DNA of 64,000 nucleotides from Strigamia acuminata. Its lineage: Eukaryota; Arthropoda; Chilopoda; Geophilomorpha; Linotaeniidae. The notes beneath the pieces are model-generated. The model was not told where the DNA came from. It worked only from the letters and a program-made list of their open reading frames with translations, and ran no database searches. The stretch spans positions 5,876,501-5,940,500 of the forward strand of contig OX442318.1 in the NCBI GenBank assembly GCA_949358305.1, in the 5' to 3' direction. The position numbers were made by a program, and so were the translations under genes. This document shows positions 52,365-62,999 of the stretch, piece after piece (positions within the stretch are counted from its first letter, which is position 1; each line of letters begins with the position of its first letter).

Positions 52365-52689
52365 CATATTTTTCTGTTTTTTTATTGTAAAGAAAATGAT
52401 ATTGCAAGGGAAATGAAAAAAAATTGACAAAGGAATTTGGATGATTTCTGATACTCAAGGCCAAGGTTAATGTTGTGTTGCTATTGTTAATTGTTTGGGT
52501 TTGGAGGAAATGATGCTGGTGTGATTGCTATCTGCTAGTGTAGCAGTGAAGTTATTTTGTTTTTAATGTGGCTGTGTGAATCTAAAGATGGTTGAAGGAA
52601 GTGAAGGATTGTTGTATAGTTTTTGCAGAATGTGGTATTTTGATGTGTTTTTGATGAGTTTTATTGCTTTTTTTCCTGTAATTTTTTAT

Positions 52690-53040
52690 GTTGTTTAATT
52701 ATTTCACAAAATTACACAAAAAGTGTAAAATTGCACAAAAAAGTGGAAAATTATATAAAAATAAAAAAAATTACACAGAAATGAAAAAGATTACCACAAA
52801 AAAGTGTAAAATTACACAAAAAAAGTGTAAAATTACACAAAAAGTGTAAAATTAAACGCAAAAGTGTGAAATTAAACAAAAAAGTGTGAAATAAAACAAA
52901 AAAAAGTGTAAAATAACACAAAAAGTGTAAAATTGCACAAAAAAAGTGTAAAATTGCACAAAAAAAGTGCAAAATTATCCAAAAACCTGTGTAAAATTAA
53001 ACAAAAAGTGTAAATTAACACAAAAGTGTTTAGTTTAAAC
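52690..53040. repeat. Degenerate tandem repeat (CACAAAAAGTGTAAAATTA)n
   Basis: About 18 imperfect units of 17-20 bp between the TULIP-like and GluCl-like genes. Units vary in A-run length, with no spacers of uniform size. Confidence 0.8.
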
Positions 53041-53144
53041 AAACATTACGCATACTCTATTCCAAACTCAATTGGCATCATTTAATCATTTCAGCTTTCA
53101 TTTTTGTACCAAACAAACAACTCTCAATTGACAGTACAATCAAA

Positions 53145-56100
53145 TCATTCAGAATCATCTTCCAAATATGTCACCCAATAACAAATATTAAACACCCCAA
53201 AACATATCGGATAAAAAATCCGAAAAAACACGTCAATCCGATGAGACCAATCTGCACGCTTCCAATAACTCACCAACACATTCGATTGTGCTGGAGCACG
53301 AGCAGCATTCTCAGCTGCAACAAGCTGCTTCTAAAACCAGACAAATCCCCAATTCAACAAATAAAATAAAATAAAATAAAATAAAATAAAATAATAAACG
53401 GACCATTTCGAAATCCGAAGAAGAATTAAGTCGTTGCCTCTTCACCCACAAACAATGCACTAAAACAAACTCCACAAAGGCCCAAAAAACAAATGTAAGG
53501 CAAGTTCCAGTCCACACATCTATTGCCTAAAAAAAAAATTAATTTTTATTTTTAGTCTTATCAATGTCAATCATCCAACACCAATCTCACTCACTTTAGT
53601 GTAGGGAACAAGGGGTAGTGTAATCCCATTTAGAAACATAATATGAAAGAAAAGAGCCAACAGAGATCCAACAGCTACAATGCATCTCACTGTGGCAGCT
53701 TTTTGGGGTATCCAAAATGCAATCCAAGCCATTACCACCAACATAGTGTTTGGTATGTAAACCAACAACATGTAGGTGCGTGCTTCTCGCTTTAAAAGGA
53801 TATCTATTCGAAGACAGCTGTATTCTCCTAAAAGAAAGGGCAGTTAATAAAAATTTATTACTTTAAAAATTCAGGTAAAAGCTGTAACACAATAGGCGCG
53901 AGTTAGATCATCCGTGCTACATGCGAGCAGGGCCGGTGTGACACATATTTCCACCTGAGACGAGCAAGGCATATGCCACCCTTTTGAAAAGTAAAAAAAT
54001 TTTGTTTTTCTTGTTGGAAAAAAATCGGATTGTGTGCCCAAAGATGCCGCCCCTAGAAATATGCTGTCTGAGGCGACCGCTTCACTGCCTCACTCTTCGC
54101 GCCGGCCCTGCAAGCAGGAGTGCATAGCCTACCTGTATTTGTTCGGCTGTTACAATATGCAGTGTGATAATGTACAAGACTGAATTCTGTTAGCAAATTC
54201 AAAGATTTCGTTATTTGTACCGGATCGATTTCTCTCCACAGCAGAACTAACTCATCCGTAGTGTGTCCATCTGGATTTATAAATTGTTAAAACCACTCTT
54301 AATTTTCATTAAAAATACATTGTATAGTAGTGCTCTAATTGGAAATGGTTAGTGTAAATCATCATGCCAGACGGTAAGCATCATCCATCGCCCGGCACAA
54401 CATTCTCGCAACACACAGTTGCCATCAATCAGCCATTGCTAGGCCGAGACTTGCTCATAGTGAGGAACCACTTTGCACAAAAATGCATTATTAGATGCAA
54501 AAATGAACCCATTTTACAAAGAAAGGGAAAAATATGCTATTTTGATCCAATTTGAGCACTGGATAAACAAATATTCCATACAACTTAAAATCACAATTGA
54601 ACATGCTTGTCTATCCAGTGGAAAGTTCTTAAGATTCATTGGACAAAACAGAGTTAGCGATATTCTAAAGACAAAAGAAAAAAAAATTAAAAAGTTTAAA
54701 AAAAAAAAATTTGATATTTTTACAAATTAAATCATGCGTAAAGGTGGAAACACAAGGGAGCAGGTAAAATTTAAAAGCTTGGTTTTACTTGAAAAAGCGG
54801 CTAAAAACTCGCCCGCTTGAGCAAACACAAACTTGCGTTTTTATTCAAAGCTTTGTTTTGAAGCGAGCTTGTACTCACCCGCTCCTATCAAACTGAATTT
54901 GATTTACCAGCTTCAAGCTTGCTGGTGTTTTGGTCATGTGACTTTGACAGCCAATCAGAATCGTGAGGAAATTCTTGGAGATTTTGGCGGAAATTTCTGG
55001 CTAGCTTGAGGTTGCCAGTTAAGCTGGTAAGCCAAAAGTGGGTGAAGTGAGCTCTTTAAACTTGTGCTAGTAAGCTTTGGAATTTTACCCGCTCCCTTGG
55101 GTTTCCACCTTTAGGCTTCTCTGCACGTGATGATGCAACATTCTTTACCTTACACTTAACAACACATTTCCGTTGGGATAAATGCGAAGCAGGACGTTAG
55201 GCGTCATGACATCGTGAAACCGTGCCGAAATTTCATTGCCAAAAAATAAATCTGGTATCCATATTTTATGCAAATCATTCAAGACCAAATGCTTAACTTT
55301 GCCCTCCATGTCATCATAGGCAAGTCTGTCATCATTCCACTCTTGTCGAAATGTGAGTTGAACTTTATAATTCTACGTAGAAACAAACAGTTAGTGTAAA
55401 AAATCCCCCAAACTTTCAATAATCTCTGTGGTTACCATGCCAACATCATCGATGTTACTGATTGACCTCACATACACATTCAATTTGACATTAACCGGTC
55501 CATCTCCATCTATTCACACAAGAATAATATACTTAGGCGCATTCGACATTTTGTTATTGCTATTTTTAGTGTTTCTATGAACAAAAAGGACACCAAAAAC
55601 AGCCACAAACCAAATTAAAAAAATTAAAAAACCAGAGTAGATTATCACGTAATTTCTTTTTTTTACAACCAAGTTCAAAATGGCTCCGAAATTTTACGAA
55701 AATTGTCTTGGAAGAGCGAAAATTACCGTATAACTTCGCTTTAAGCCGCATGCCGGTACAGTGCGAGTTTCACCGGCATAAACCCCGTTTTTACTAGCAT
55801 GCAGGTCGAAGTGAATACGAATATTTTTCAATGAAAATTGAGCCAAAACAAGCTTAAAACGCATATTTAACCGTCCAAAATGTAGAAAATTGGCCTAAAT
55901 TTCCATAAATTTTTCCAAATTTTAGTAATAATCTTCAGAATATCAAGAAAACTCAAATTTCAGCCCCAAATTCCAACATAATCACTCATCCGCAAACACT
56001 TACCTTCTTCCGGTCCTTGTGGAGGAATCCGACTATCATAACTATCACCAGTAAGACTGTCCAAGATTTGCATTGTATTTTTACTTGCTGCATTGCTGAG

Positions 56101-56207
56101 TTCACAAAAACAAATTACAATTCAATACATTTAAATTCTTATAAACAAAATTACCTTAAACACAAATTGGCCAAAAAAACAAACAAAACCGAGCACTCGA
56201 GCTTCAT
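53145..56207 (-). CDS. Glutamate-gated chloride channel-like Cys-loop receptor subunit
   Basis: Nine exons: 56207-56155, 56095-56004, 55509-55436, 55372-55149, 54664-54582, 54270-54133, 53827-53595, 53526-53404 and 53330-53145; all GT-AG with matching phases; 401 aa. Signal peptide, then SYDSRIPP, a long ligand-binding domain (QLTFRQEWNDDRL, IWIPDLFFGNE, RIYPNGNVLL), the Cys-loop CPMNLKNFPLDRQAC, and a second Cys pair (YCNSRTNTGEYSC) typical of GluCl and glycine-type receptors. M1 is followed by KAATVR where anion channels have PAR; M2 is CIVAVGSLLALFFHIMF, M3 AIDVWTGTCLTFVFWAFVE, a short 45-aa loop, and M4 IFYPICFGVFNICYWVTYL. It is a plasma-membrane pentameric channel subunit. The extracellular part is GluCl-like, but the pore is not canonical. 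Confidence 0.85.
53361..53394. repeat. (ATAAA)n microsatellite
   Basis: About seven ATAAA units inside the last intron of the GluCl-like gene. Confidence 0.9.
54739..55113. mobile_element. 375-bp inverted-repeat element in an intron of the GluCl-like gene
   Basis: TAAAGGTGGAAACACAAGGG and (reverse complement) TAAAGGTGGAAACCCAAGGG ends match for about 45 bp, possibly with a TA duplication. It lies between the pre-Cys-loop and Cys-loop exons. No ORF. Confidence 0.8.
55723..55990. mobile_element. Diverged, inverted copy of the 29735-30153 element
   Basis: It shares CCGCATGCCGGTACA and, in opposite orientation, the block around AAAATTGGCCTAAATTTCC with 29900-30060. One end is degraded. Intron of the GluCl-like gene. 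Confidence 0.6.
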
Positions 56208-56620
56208 ATTCATAGTTCAGACAGAAATCCACACCAAGTGGACTTGAATATTGCTAAATGTGTTTGCTCTCGTAATCTTCTTAATACTCACATTGCATCT
56301 TTATCCTGGTCATGTGTGAAGATGCTGTGACTTATGTTACAACATCCCTCTGACTTAATACTATTATTCAGAGTAAATTGAATCAGGAAGTGTGCCATTA
56401 CTGCATTTCTTCATTAATTACTGCAGCTCCGGCATCACCACAAAAGAAAGAGACAATTTTTAAACGCTGACACCAACTTACCAAAAGTGAAGAAATAATT
56501 TATATTGAATTACATAATTACAGTTTCAATGTATTGATTGAAGGCAAAAATAAATAAATTCATTACTTTTAATAACAATTATTCATTTTTCAATGTTAAT
56601 TTGCTTTACGGCTTTTCATT

Positions 56621-59146
56621 TTAAGTGATAATTTCTCTTATTTGTGATTTAGGCTTCCAAATAGTAATTAAATTACTGTTATTTACAGACACCAGCACCT
56701 TGTTCCTATAATGCAGCTAATAATAAATCAAAAAAATGATCAAACAATGGAAAAAAAAATAAACTACCATTCTTACATCTGTCACATATCTTTCCAAGCA
56801 TGATGACCACACCACACTAGGATCAATCACAGAAAACACATTCAATTTGCCATCTGCACCACCACTAACCACACATCCCATGGTGTGGTCCAGACCAGTG
56901 ATGAACTGATCATGCCCAACACCAAAACTCTAAACAAACAAAAATTAAAAAATTTCTAAATTTCATCATATATCAAAACAATTCTACTTCAACAAGTTGA
57001 AAATCATTCCCAGTTACATCCCACAGATGGACAGTCCCCTGAGAGTCTCCACCAAAAAGAAAACCATCATCACATGACATACAATTGATGTAGTTTGGAG
57101 AATTTGGACATGTGCATTGACAAAGTAGTTTGTTCGCTCTCCGGTCATAGATGAAGACGTTACCATCAGTACCACAGCTAGTCGTGTGCTTTTCATTGAT
57201 GCATACATCTGTTACTGCTTGTCTGTGTAAGGGCATTTCAAGCACTGGGGCAGGTCCATTTCTTGTGTCAAAAGTGTCCACACATCCGACAGTGCCGGCT
57301 ACCACAACGGTTTCGTGCATGGACAGACAGAAAACATAACTTTTACACCTGCAATGTAAAAGTGTAGTAACCCAAGTACCGTATATCTTCCAATAACGCC
57401 CCCGAGCAGTATATATGAAAATAAAAAATTTGCCCCGCGCACAAATGGAGGCCAGCGGGTTATTCCGAACTGTCTTCTTTGTTTTTCACAAATCCAGTCC
57501 ACGAGGTCTATACAGCAACCTTTTTGCACATTACGCTGATAATTTCTACTGAAAACGTAACCCTACACAAATAGAGGGATTGCTGAATTTACTTTGCTGT
57601 ATAAACACGCTGAAAACTGCTGTTTTCCAATTCCCACAGATGAATCAATGTATCAGCACCACCTGAACACAGCAATGTACCTGAGGCGGTGAGAGCCATA
57701 ACTGGAAGCTGAATTGAAATTAATAATATTTTTTTTAAAATTAAACACTATATAGTACTCCCTCTGTCCCAAATTATGGTATACATTTCTACTATTATTT
57801 TTGTCCCAAATTATAGTATACATTTCAAGTTTTATTTGATTTTTATCATTATAAAAATGCAAAATTAATGTAAATAAGTTAAATTATAAATAAATTAAGT
57901 AAACAATAAATAATATGGAGTAAATAATAACAATAAAAAATAAAGAGTAAACAATAACAATAAATAATACTCCATAACAATAACTTGTAATTATTGGTCT
58001 GAATTTGTGAATTTTGTAATTGTTGCCATTCTTTGCTATCATCCCTGACTCCATACAACATTGCAATGTCAAAAATACATTGTTATGTTTATCTTTTGGC
58101 AGGAATATGTCCTTCATTGTATTGTTTTTTAACTTCTGGCCGAATTCGTGAAATAGTTAGTGGAGTAATTTCAATTTGCCTGCAAATTTCATTAATGGTG
58201 CCTTATTCCTAACAATGCTGTGTTTCAGCTAGAGCTGTTGTATACAATTTTGCTGATTATCAGTTAATTTATTCTATTTTGTCATTTTTCTTTGGAAATA
58301 GCCATTTTTCGAATTCATTTTCACTTTACTTTAAGCACAACAGGTGTCACTTAATTTTGAGTGCATTTTGAGAAGATGCAACTCAGCAATAACGAAATGA
58401 TAAAACTAATTACCCATAATGCAATCTATTGGTTAGCAAACACACATAATTTTGAAGGATATTCAGTTAAAATATCTTAGAAATATACAAAACCAACGAT
58501 AATCAAGAATTTTTTTAGAGAAATGTATACCATAATTTGGGACAGAAGGAGTATTATTTTTTAATTACATCATGAGCATTTTCATGTTCAATCACGAGAA
58601 CATCAGCTGCAGCAATGTTTCCTGGTTCGACCAATTCTTGCAAATTCCACATTTTCAAACATCTGCCACGAAATCCATCCGACACGCAAAACTTTCCTTG
58701 CTAAATATTTAAACTGAGAATAAATAAAACGGTATATTTTTGCACAATTTTATATATTAATCACATTAATCAAACGAATGTTGTGAACAGAATCAGTCCT
58801 CACGTGGTATTTATTCATGTTCAATCCGTTGTTTTTCCATCGAAAACGCTCAGCTTCGAACGAGTAGACAATTTTCTTCCAATCAGTTGCTGGTCCAGCA
58901 TCTGCATTAAGTATTTATTAGATATTAAATACAATTTTAAATTGAGAAATTAGGAACAAAGGACCTTTGTTTACTTCTTGAAGCGAAGACTGACTTGATT
59001 TGAACTCGCGAGCTCCACTGGTAGCTGCAATTTATTATTGTGTTGAACCTTTTGCAGACTGTTGAAACACTGTTGATCAAAAAATGTGAGTCCAAAAAGC
59101 AGAAAATCATGATCAACAGTTCGGTTTGAAGATTTTGAAGGTTCAT
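56621..59146 (-). CDS. F-box/WD40-repeat protein
   Basis: Seven exons: 59146-58975, 58901-58765, 58700-58569, 57708-57593, 57348-56988, 56929-56777 and 56716-56621; GT-AG, phases agree; 388 aa. An F-box is at residues about 1-40 (LQTELLIMIFCFLDSHFLIN, VCKRF). A WKK-type linker (ATDWKKIVYSFEAERFRW) and WD repeats follow: CLKMWNL, LIHLWEL, VFIYDRR, VHLWDV, LNVFSV, LITIWKP. Such proteins are substrate receptors of SCF ubiquitin ligases (Skp1-Cul1-F-box); the target cannot be told. The subtype is not resolved, with FBXW9-like a possibility. The third intron carries a Stowaway-like transposon. Confidence 0.85.
57758..58551. mobile_element. 794-bp Stowaway-like Tc1/mariner element
   Basis: CTCCCTCTGTCCCAAATTA at the left and its mirror CTCCTTCTGTCCCAAATTA at the right, extending about 33 bp, with TA duplications. 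The minus strand at about 58210-58090 encodes a helix-turn-helix-like remnant (ICRQIEITPLTISRI) with later stops, so it derives from a transposase-bearing element. Tail regions are A/T simple sequence. Intron 3 of the F-box/WD40 gene. Confidence 0.8.
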
Positions 59147-59767
59147 TTTGATTTCAGACCCATTTTGTAACTTCGATTGTTAGAAAAACAAGAAGCGCCG
59201 TTAGAAATAAATTTAAAATTTCTCGTCATCAGATGTCGGTGTTTACTTTGAAAATTATAAAATCAGCGAAATAAGTAAATAAAAAACTATAAACCCTCAT
59301 TTTTTGTTAAATATGACTCGCATTTCGTCTAAACTATTTTTCGTATGCAGCTAGTGTCAGGTCAACGTGAGTTTACTTCAATAAATTGATTAAGAAAATG
59401 CAATTACTCGCACCATAAATTATTTATACAGACCAAAATGTTAATCATGTGTTCTTAAATTCTTAATGGCATTGCCCATCGACCCATATTACTGTGATAC
59501 TACTAGTATGTTGAAAACATTTAAAATTTATTCTCAAAAATATTTTTTGTTGAAAATAATTTAATTTTATTGCAAAAAATTTAACAAAATTTCAATGTGG
59601 AAAAAGTAAGAAATTTCTCTTTTTACAATCACTTACTTGTTAGAAACAATTAATTTTCTGATAATATGTTAGAACGTTTTCCCATGGGCACGCACAACAA
59701 ACGAATACATGTTGATATTGATAAAATCAACAAACAGCTACATGACATGCAAAAGAAACACCAGCTT

Positions 59768-59830
59768 GAAAATGCTCCTTCTATATTACTCCTTTTTCTA
59801 CTTTGTCAGCCTTACATACGGACATAGGTA
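59768..59830 (+). pseudogene. Orphan duplicate of the plus-strand channel's signal-peptide exon
   Basis: ATG at about 59777 gives MLLLYYSFFYFVSLTYGHR before GTAGAC. It and its flank (GATATTGATAAAATCAACAA) match the true exon 1 region at 60430-60530. No downstream exons belong to it exclusively. Confidence 0.6.
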
Positions 59831-59971
59831 GACAGATATAGGTAACGAGTCAACATCTTTTTTGGTTCCAGAAATTCAAAGGTAATTTAATTATAAAATT
59901 AAAATGCTTGTACATTAAATTAAAGAATCCTTCAATACTAAAAAAATAAAAACCTTTTTTTTACAAGCATT

Positions 59972-60360
59972 TTAAAACACAAGCGACTAAGGACAGCATT
60001 CCTGTCGCTCTCTCATTGGTCGAAATATCCGATTGTTGTCGGCACACTGTGTGTACTACCATATCCCCATTAAATAAGTGCTCATTTCCCCATCACATTA
60101 GAAAAACCAGTTAAGGTCGAGGGGGGGCGCCAGCCCCCCCCCCTTGTTAGGAAAAAAATAAAAAAATCCTAGAACAATTTGTATTTTTGTTTTATCTCTC
60201 AAAAACTCATTTATTTACCGTAAGAAGTTCGAAATGGCCGCCAGTTTTCTACATGCGCGTAGTGTGTCGACACAGCCACCAGAGTGTGCCGACAACAATC
60301 GGATATCTCGGCCAATGGGAGAGCGACAGGAATGCTGTCCTTAGTCGCCTGTTTTTAAAA
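59972..60360. mobile_element. About 390-bp MITE with 75-bp inverted repeats
   Basis: Both ends read TTTTAAAAACAGGCGACTAAGG-like, continuing through GACAGCATTCCTGTCGCTCT and GATTGTTGTCGGCACACT with only a few mismatches. The centre contains GGGGGGGCGCCAGCCCCCCC. It sits between the orphan and the true exon 1 of the channel gene. Confidence 0.8.
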
Positions 60361-60469
60361 CGATCTATTTACAGATAATCAATTTTAACGTTTTCAATTT
60401 TCCATAGAAACACAACAAAAAGAATACACACGGTATTGATAAAACAAACACTGCTGCACGAACTTGAAA

Positions 60470-62269
60470 ATGCTCCTTATATTTTGCTCTTTTTTCCTCT
60501 TTCTCAGACTAACAAATGGATTTAGGTACGGTAATGTTTCTGAACGAGTCAACATCTTTAGTTAATTATTCGTAGGTAAAATTAGTTAATTACATAAAAT
60601 ATTAACAGTGATGAGGGAATGGCAAAGTTTATTCCACACAATTATACCAATATAAGACAATTAAAGACTGGTAAGTTTTTTACAAATTTTAAACGACATA
60701 ACTTAGCTGAATTACACCGTTAATTTCTTTTATCTAAAATCTTTCCATCAAAATATTGTTTTAAAGAACCAATCACAATTTACTGGGATGTTGATACTCA
60801 TATGATATCTGACTTGGATTTAAAACGCATGGTGTGTAAAGATTCTAAAGAATTAATTTCTAAATAACACGAAGAAATATTTCATCTAGGAAGAATTTAA
60901 ATTTTAAACTATTTAATCGTATTTTGCTAGGAATTCAGTGCTGATCTTACAATTTCAGCTACTTGGATCGATGACCAGCTAAATATGACTGCATTTGAGT
61001 ATGTGAATATACCATTTGAAATAGCAAACAAATTATGGTATCCACGGATGAAGTACCAAAATTGCAAAAGCTGCGACGATATCATCGACCCCAATAAAAA
61101 TCCATTTCGACTTGCTTGGAAAAAAATTGGCGTCAAATACAGGCTAGTTAAAATTTTTAATGTTAACAGACATATGAAAATTGAATTTTTAATTGTCTTT
61201 ATTTTCAGGAAATCAATACGATTTACCTGTATGTTTGATTTTAGTCATTATCCTTTTGATGAACAGAATTGTACCATCAAGTTACAAATTAGTAAGTATC
61301 TAATCTTACAAATTCAAAACGCTGTAGACACAAAGTAAAAGTTACATTAACTTTTGAATATTTAATCAATCAAATGTAAACTAAACGATAAAATACTTTT
61401 TTTTTTATGTATTTGTACATTTTTATATGATAGAAAAGTCTTATTTTCAAAATTTTGTGTCTCTAACAGTCGGTTGGAATATTACTACCAAGTTTGAACG
61501 AGAGGATTTAGATAGCGACATATTAGTGCCACCGGAATACAGACTCATTAATGTTGGGCGACAACAAAAACCCTGTGGGAATTTCCATGTGAAAGGCCGC
61601 AAGTTCTTACAAAAACACATTATATGAGTAAAAGACATCAATGGCATTTATTTTTTTCAGTCGGAATCACCTGTATCCGCTATACCTTTGTTTTCAAAAG
61701 GATCCCAACTCAATACATAATGCTCTTGTTCATACCTAGTATTCTCATTGTAATGCTTTCATGGGTATCATTCTGGTTAAAAGCAGAATCAGAAGCCCCA
61801 AGAGTTGCACTAGGTCTGACATCACTACTCACATTGGCAACACAATTCAGTTCTGCACAAAGCGATTTACCCGCTGTGGTAACAATTAAAGCGCTAGATA
61901 TATGGATGTTCGTTTGTATGTTTATGGTTTTTGCATCCATAATAGTTTTTGCAATAGCAAACTCTTCTAACCAGTTGAAAACAGCAGCAGCAGTAGTCAA
62001 TGTAAGAATGAGTACATTTTTTAGCTCATAGTGTAACAGAATTGACAAAAGTTAGTCTGAAAAAGGTAAAATGAATCCAATTTAGATTTTTGTGTTTTCT
62101 TTTCTAGGTTAGTCAAAATAGAAGCAAAAGTGTAATCTACACAGCCATCAAAAGAAGAATCTTAGAGCAAATAGATTTCAAAAACTTAAACATTGACCAG
62201 AAAGCTAAAATAATATTCCCCTTGTTTTTTCTCATTTTCAATATTGTATTTTGGACCAATTACACTTAA
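60470..62269 (+). CDS. Anion-type Cys-loop receptor subunit, short form
   Basis: Eight exons: 60470-60525, 60609-60670, 60767-60831, 60931-61142, 61209-61291, 61470-61595, 61661-62001 and 62108-62269; phases agree; 368 aa. Signal peptide MLLIFCSFFLFLRLTNG, ligand-binding domain (ATWIDDQLNMTAF, KLWYPRMKYQN), Cys-loop CMFDFSHYPFDEQNC (residues about 139-153), a further Cys pair before M1 (KPCGNFHVKVGITC), M1 YIMLLFIPSILIVMLSWVSF, then EAPRVALG, M2 LTSLLTLATQ, M3 ALDIWMFVCMFMVFASIIVF, a loop of only about 45 aa, and M4 IFPLFFLIFNIVFW. M2 composition points to an anion channel of the glycine/GABA/GluCl/HisCl class; the ligand is unknown. Introns 4 and 6 start with GC. AATAAA at about 62402. Confidence 0.8.
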
Positions 62270-62794
62270 ACAGCAAATAGTCACTTTAATAATCACACTT
62301 TAATAATTTATATTTTATTTGTTGTATTTTTGACCATTTACTCTAAATAGCAATCAATTCACATTTAATCACACTTTAATAATTTGTAATTTCTCGACAA
62401 AGAATAAAGCTTTTCCCATTTAAATAACGTATCAATCAGATCCATACTATTGACTGACTAAAAACAAATCATTGAGGTGGTGCTAAAGCAGTCAGCTTCA
62501 TTGGAATGAACACAACTGGATCAGTATTGCAGCACGAACGAATTAATTTCAATAATAATTTAGATTAAACAACCTAAATTATTTCTATTATTAGGAAATT
62601 ATTGGAAAAGTCTGAGCAAATGACTTCTAATTGAAAATGGATCCAACATGTTGGATCCATATTAAAAGTGGACTTGTACAACTCCACTGTGACAAATTTA
62701 AATGTACGGTATTTTGCTTACAGACCATCATAACATATTCTTAAACAGTCATCATTCATTATCGACATTAGTTAGGTAATAATTGCAATTTTAA

Positions 62795-62998
62795 ATTGAA
62801 AACATAGGAACATAGGACCTTTGCTTATTTCTGGAAACAAAGAATGACTTTGATATGTTTGCTTCAACTCCGAAGTTCTACATGTAGCTGCAATTAATAA
62901 TTGCGTTGAATCTTTTGCAGACTATTAATAAAAAAATGTGAGTTTAAAAATCAGAAAATGATGATTAACAGTTCAGTTTGAAAATTTTACAAGTTCAA
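62795..62998 (-). pseudogene. Duplicate of the F-box gene's first exon region
   Basis: It matches 58925-59150, including GGAACATAGGACCTTTG, GTAGCTGCAATTAATAATTG and TTTTGCAGACTATTAA. The F-box frame is broken by substitutions and small deletions and the other exons are missing. Confidence 0.65.
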
Positions 62999-62999
62999 T

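Noticed and set aside
52690-53040. Regularly repeated units as a CRISPR-like array
   Set aside because: Units are imperfect and contiguous without unique spacers, AT-rich, and in a eukaryotic intergenic region.
53357-53410. A membrane-helix-like run (LFYFILFYFILF) encoded by the ATTTT microsatellite as the fourth helix of the GluCl-like channel
   Set aside because: A proper exon with a canonical M4 (IFYPICFGVFNICYW) exists at 53330-53145 in matching phase, and the microsatellite then falls inside a normal GT-AG intron.
54272-55148. Apparent loss of the Cys-loop exon from the GluCl-like gene, which would have made it a pseudogene
   Set aside because: The exon is present at 54664-54582 (CPMNLKNFPLDRQAC) with correct borders and phases; a MITE in the preceding intron had hidden it.
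57758-58551. Plant contamination suggested by Stowaway-like ends
   Set aside because: The element lies inside an intron of an animal F-box/WD40 gene with exons on both sides.
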